Source: Linepithema humile (Eukaryota; Arthropoda; Insecta; Hymenoptera; Formicidae). From it: a stretch of DNA of 64,000 nt. Positions within the stretch are counted from its first letter, which is position 1. Each line of letters starts with the position of its first letter. The stretch spans positions 15,333,501-15,397,500 of the forward strand of contig NC_090131.1 in NCBI RefSeq assembly GCF_040581485.1. Reading direction: 5' to 3'. The notes below the pieces were generated by a model. The model was not told the origin of the DNA. It saw only the letters and a list, made by a program, of their open reading frames with translations, and did not search any database. Position numbers and translations under genes: made by a program. Shown piece by piece: positions 62,105 through 64,000 of the stretch.

Positions 62105-63385
62105 GTTCAGGAGAGTGCGCGCGCGGAAAGTAAGCGAGTGTCCCGTAAATTTCTTACGATAGCATTTCCGTGACTTATTACCGCAGCAGGCGAGAAGCGT
62201 TAGCGGTGCCGCGTCGACTAATGGCGCCATGTGGCTGGAAAATAAGAAGGCATAAGTAAGAAAACGTTACAAATCCACCCGGCTGTACTGGCCGCTGCAT
62301 CGGCCATAATGTTAAACGACAATATAGTGCCGGCGCCCTTCGTCATGCGAAAATCCGAGACGGCCTTACCCCATTAAATGTACTTATATAAGATACTGAC
62401 CAGTGGGCGGCCGCGCATCAATCACGATAATAGGACAATAAATATCTGACCGGCAGGCGACTGCTCGGTCTAAGGTCAAAACTGCAGCAGCTTGCAATTT
62501 CTGCCCGATTTCCTGCCGATGCTCGCCCGCAATAACTCAACTTTCACATCTGTAATATGTAATCGCTCCCCTACATCGCGGTCTAAGCCTTGCATTAGAG
62601 TGCCACACTGATCCATCCGCATTTCCCCCTCGTGTCGAAGTAATGCGATACTCTGCGCGAGAGTTGGATAGTTCGCAGACAACATTTGCCGCTTTCGAGT
62701 TTAGCCCGCTGCGTAGGCCGCAAAAGGCGAAACGGATCTCACACTCGGCCGACCAGAAAATTCCTCGATTTTGTTTACGCGATGGTGTGAGGGTGATAAA
62801 GAATTCCGATTTCCTTCATGTCGACTCCATTCGCGAATATCGACACGTCTCTCCGCGGAAGCCGTAGCATCGGGATTATTTAATACGACAGGACGTCGCT
62901 ATAATGAAATGGTAAAATAATTATTACGTTAATTATATATTCCTCTTTTGTTAAACTCTCTTTTTAGCGTGCATTTTACTGCTATTTTAGTTGAAATTGT
63001 AACAATTCTGACGTGTCTTATCTATTTGTTCGAAATGTCATTGATTTATTTAGAATATTAATTTGAATTATACAATCAATTATCAATTAATTATACAATT
63101 TATATTAGAGAGATTGTGTTTATTAAAAACATCACGTATGTGACATATTCTTATTTATAAATAATATAAAAGATAAATTTGATTGCAATTGAATGAAAAT
63201 TAAGAATGTATATATTCTCGCGGATGCAATTGCTCGATAAGACTCGAGGTATCGGCAATCGCCGTTCCTTACTGCAACTGTAATTCTAGGTCGGCCTCGT
63301 TTCGCGAGCGAGTTATACAAAACGGAAGTTTAGATGTACGCGCGGAGTATACGAAGGTGGCGTATCGGACGGAAACTTCACCTTT
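62105..63385. other. CpG-rich patch then AT-rich stretch
   Basis: Positions 62105-62880 are GC-richer, with overlapping frames on both strands. Positions 62880-63190 are AT-rich. No gene was recognised. Confidence 0.55.
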
Positions 63386-63390
63386 TAATA

Positions 63391-63424
63391 TATAAATATA
63401 GCCGGAGGTGTGGGGGTTCAGCAT
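63391..63424 (+). promoter_or_regulatory. possible TATA plus initiator promoter
   Basis: TATAAATA at 63391-63398, flanked by a GC-rich block on its right, is followed by TTCAGCA at 63418-63424. Taking the A at 63420 as +1 puts the first T of the TATA box at -29, close to the usual spacing, and TTCAGC resembles the insect initiator TCAGTY. No recognised gene follows within the remaining 580 bases of the window. Confidence 0.2.
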
Positions 63425-63635
63425 AAGGCGCGTGTGCATTAACTGTTCAAAACTACGACATGTAAACCTGCTTTCCTCCTGTATAAACCATAAAACAACG
63501 GGCTCTGGACCGGCAGACGACCTCGGCAACCCAGGCTAACTATTAAAAGTTGCAAATTGCTGCAGACACACTGCGGGCCCCGTGTTCGCGCGTACCGGCC
63601 GTCTTGGGCACTCGCGCGCGCGTTTGTCCTGTCCT

Positions 63636-63695
63636 AACTTACTTACTTACCAGACTTACTCGCTTCCTTACTTATATAGTCACTCGCTTACTTAT
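63636..63695 (+). repeat. degenerate (ACTT)n tetranucleotide tract
   Basis: ACTT units, three in a row then scattered copies with CGCTT variants, over about 60 bases in a C/T-rich region. Confidence 0.75.
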
Positions 63696-64000
63696 TCCCC
63701 GCCTCGTATTCCTTATCTTTCGCACTTTTCCGCGCCGCGGTTTCCCCGTTTAACATTACTTGTTCCCGTCTCGTTCCCTTCTTTCCGCAGTAACCACTCC
63801 GACGGAAATCTCGAGAAGTCTGTTTCAGCGTTATGCAACGGAATAACGAAATAGCGCCGGGCCGTATTATTTTTTACTGCGTTTGTTCGAAGCAACGCAC
63901 CGGCTGGCAACGACAACAATTATCCCGGTGCCATTCATGGCTAACGAAGCTATCAGCCAGTTAGAAATAATTCATATTCATATTACTACATAATAGACAA

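Noticed and set aside
1..64000. Transposase, reverse transcriptase or viral genes
   Set aside because: No translated frame shows a catalytic motif of these families; decayed copies below visual recognition cannot be excluded without a search.
1..64000. Known insect microRNAs
   Set aside because: I scanned for several well-conserved mature sequences (let-7, miR-1, miR-9, miR-124, miR-184, bantam and others) and saw none. This was by eye, so divergent ones could be missed.

Overview
This window looks like nuclear DNA of an animal, most likely an insect. It is AT-rich overall, with long homopolymer and dinucleotide tracts (TC, GA, TG, AC, CG), very many CpG dinucleotides, and no densely packed gene on either strand. 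No operon-like spacing, ribosome-binding sites, rRNA, tRNA or CRISPR array is visible. The many CpGs, pure CG runs and AT/GC mosaic would suit a hymenopteran such as an ant or bee; that is inference, since no diagnostic gene is present.

I cannot identify a confirmed gene. The longest open frames (up to 193 codons) lie in local GC-rich patches, are often open in several frames at once, often lack an ATG start, and encode nothing I recognise. The window is best read as intergenic DNA or the inside of one or more very large introns. A few stretches have exon-like traits (an open frame between a good 3' splice site and a good 5' splice site, or an ATG frame with a membrane segment). They are listed at low confidence: 292-505 (+), 4617-4937 (-), 11074-11315 (+), 21980-22234 (+), 24337-24654 (+), 31442-31798 (+), 45980-46028 (-) and 54508-55035 (+).

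Layout. GC-richer, CpG-rich patches of 0.3-1 kb alternate with AT-rich stretches throughout. 0-16 kb: islands, microsatellites, a purine-to-pyrimidine strand switch at 4.26-4.66 kb, and two juxtaposed acceptor/donor motifs (4.06 kb +, 9.99 kb -). 16.1-20.2 kb is the most structured part: a 143-bp diverged duplication, a second duplicated 55-bp element, and between them a C-over-G-skewed block of degenerate tandem repeats. 20-45 kb: islands, CG-dinucleotide runs, a paired CACGTG inverted repeat at 35.85 kb and small AT-rich minisatellites. 45-48 kb: a GC-rich block with long C or G tracts and large GA arrays. 48-64 kb: AT-rich DNA broken by a pyrimidine tract at 52.5 kb, a compound ACT/CT microsatellite at 59.3 kb, a strong potential G-quadruplex at 62.08 kb, and a TATA plus initiator-like pair at 63.39 kb.

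Because no gene is established, no pathway or gene cooperation can be described. The most informative next reading would be RNA-seq mapping and alignment to related insect genomes.
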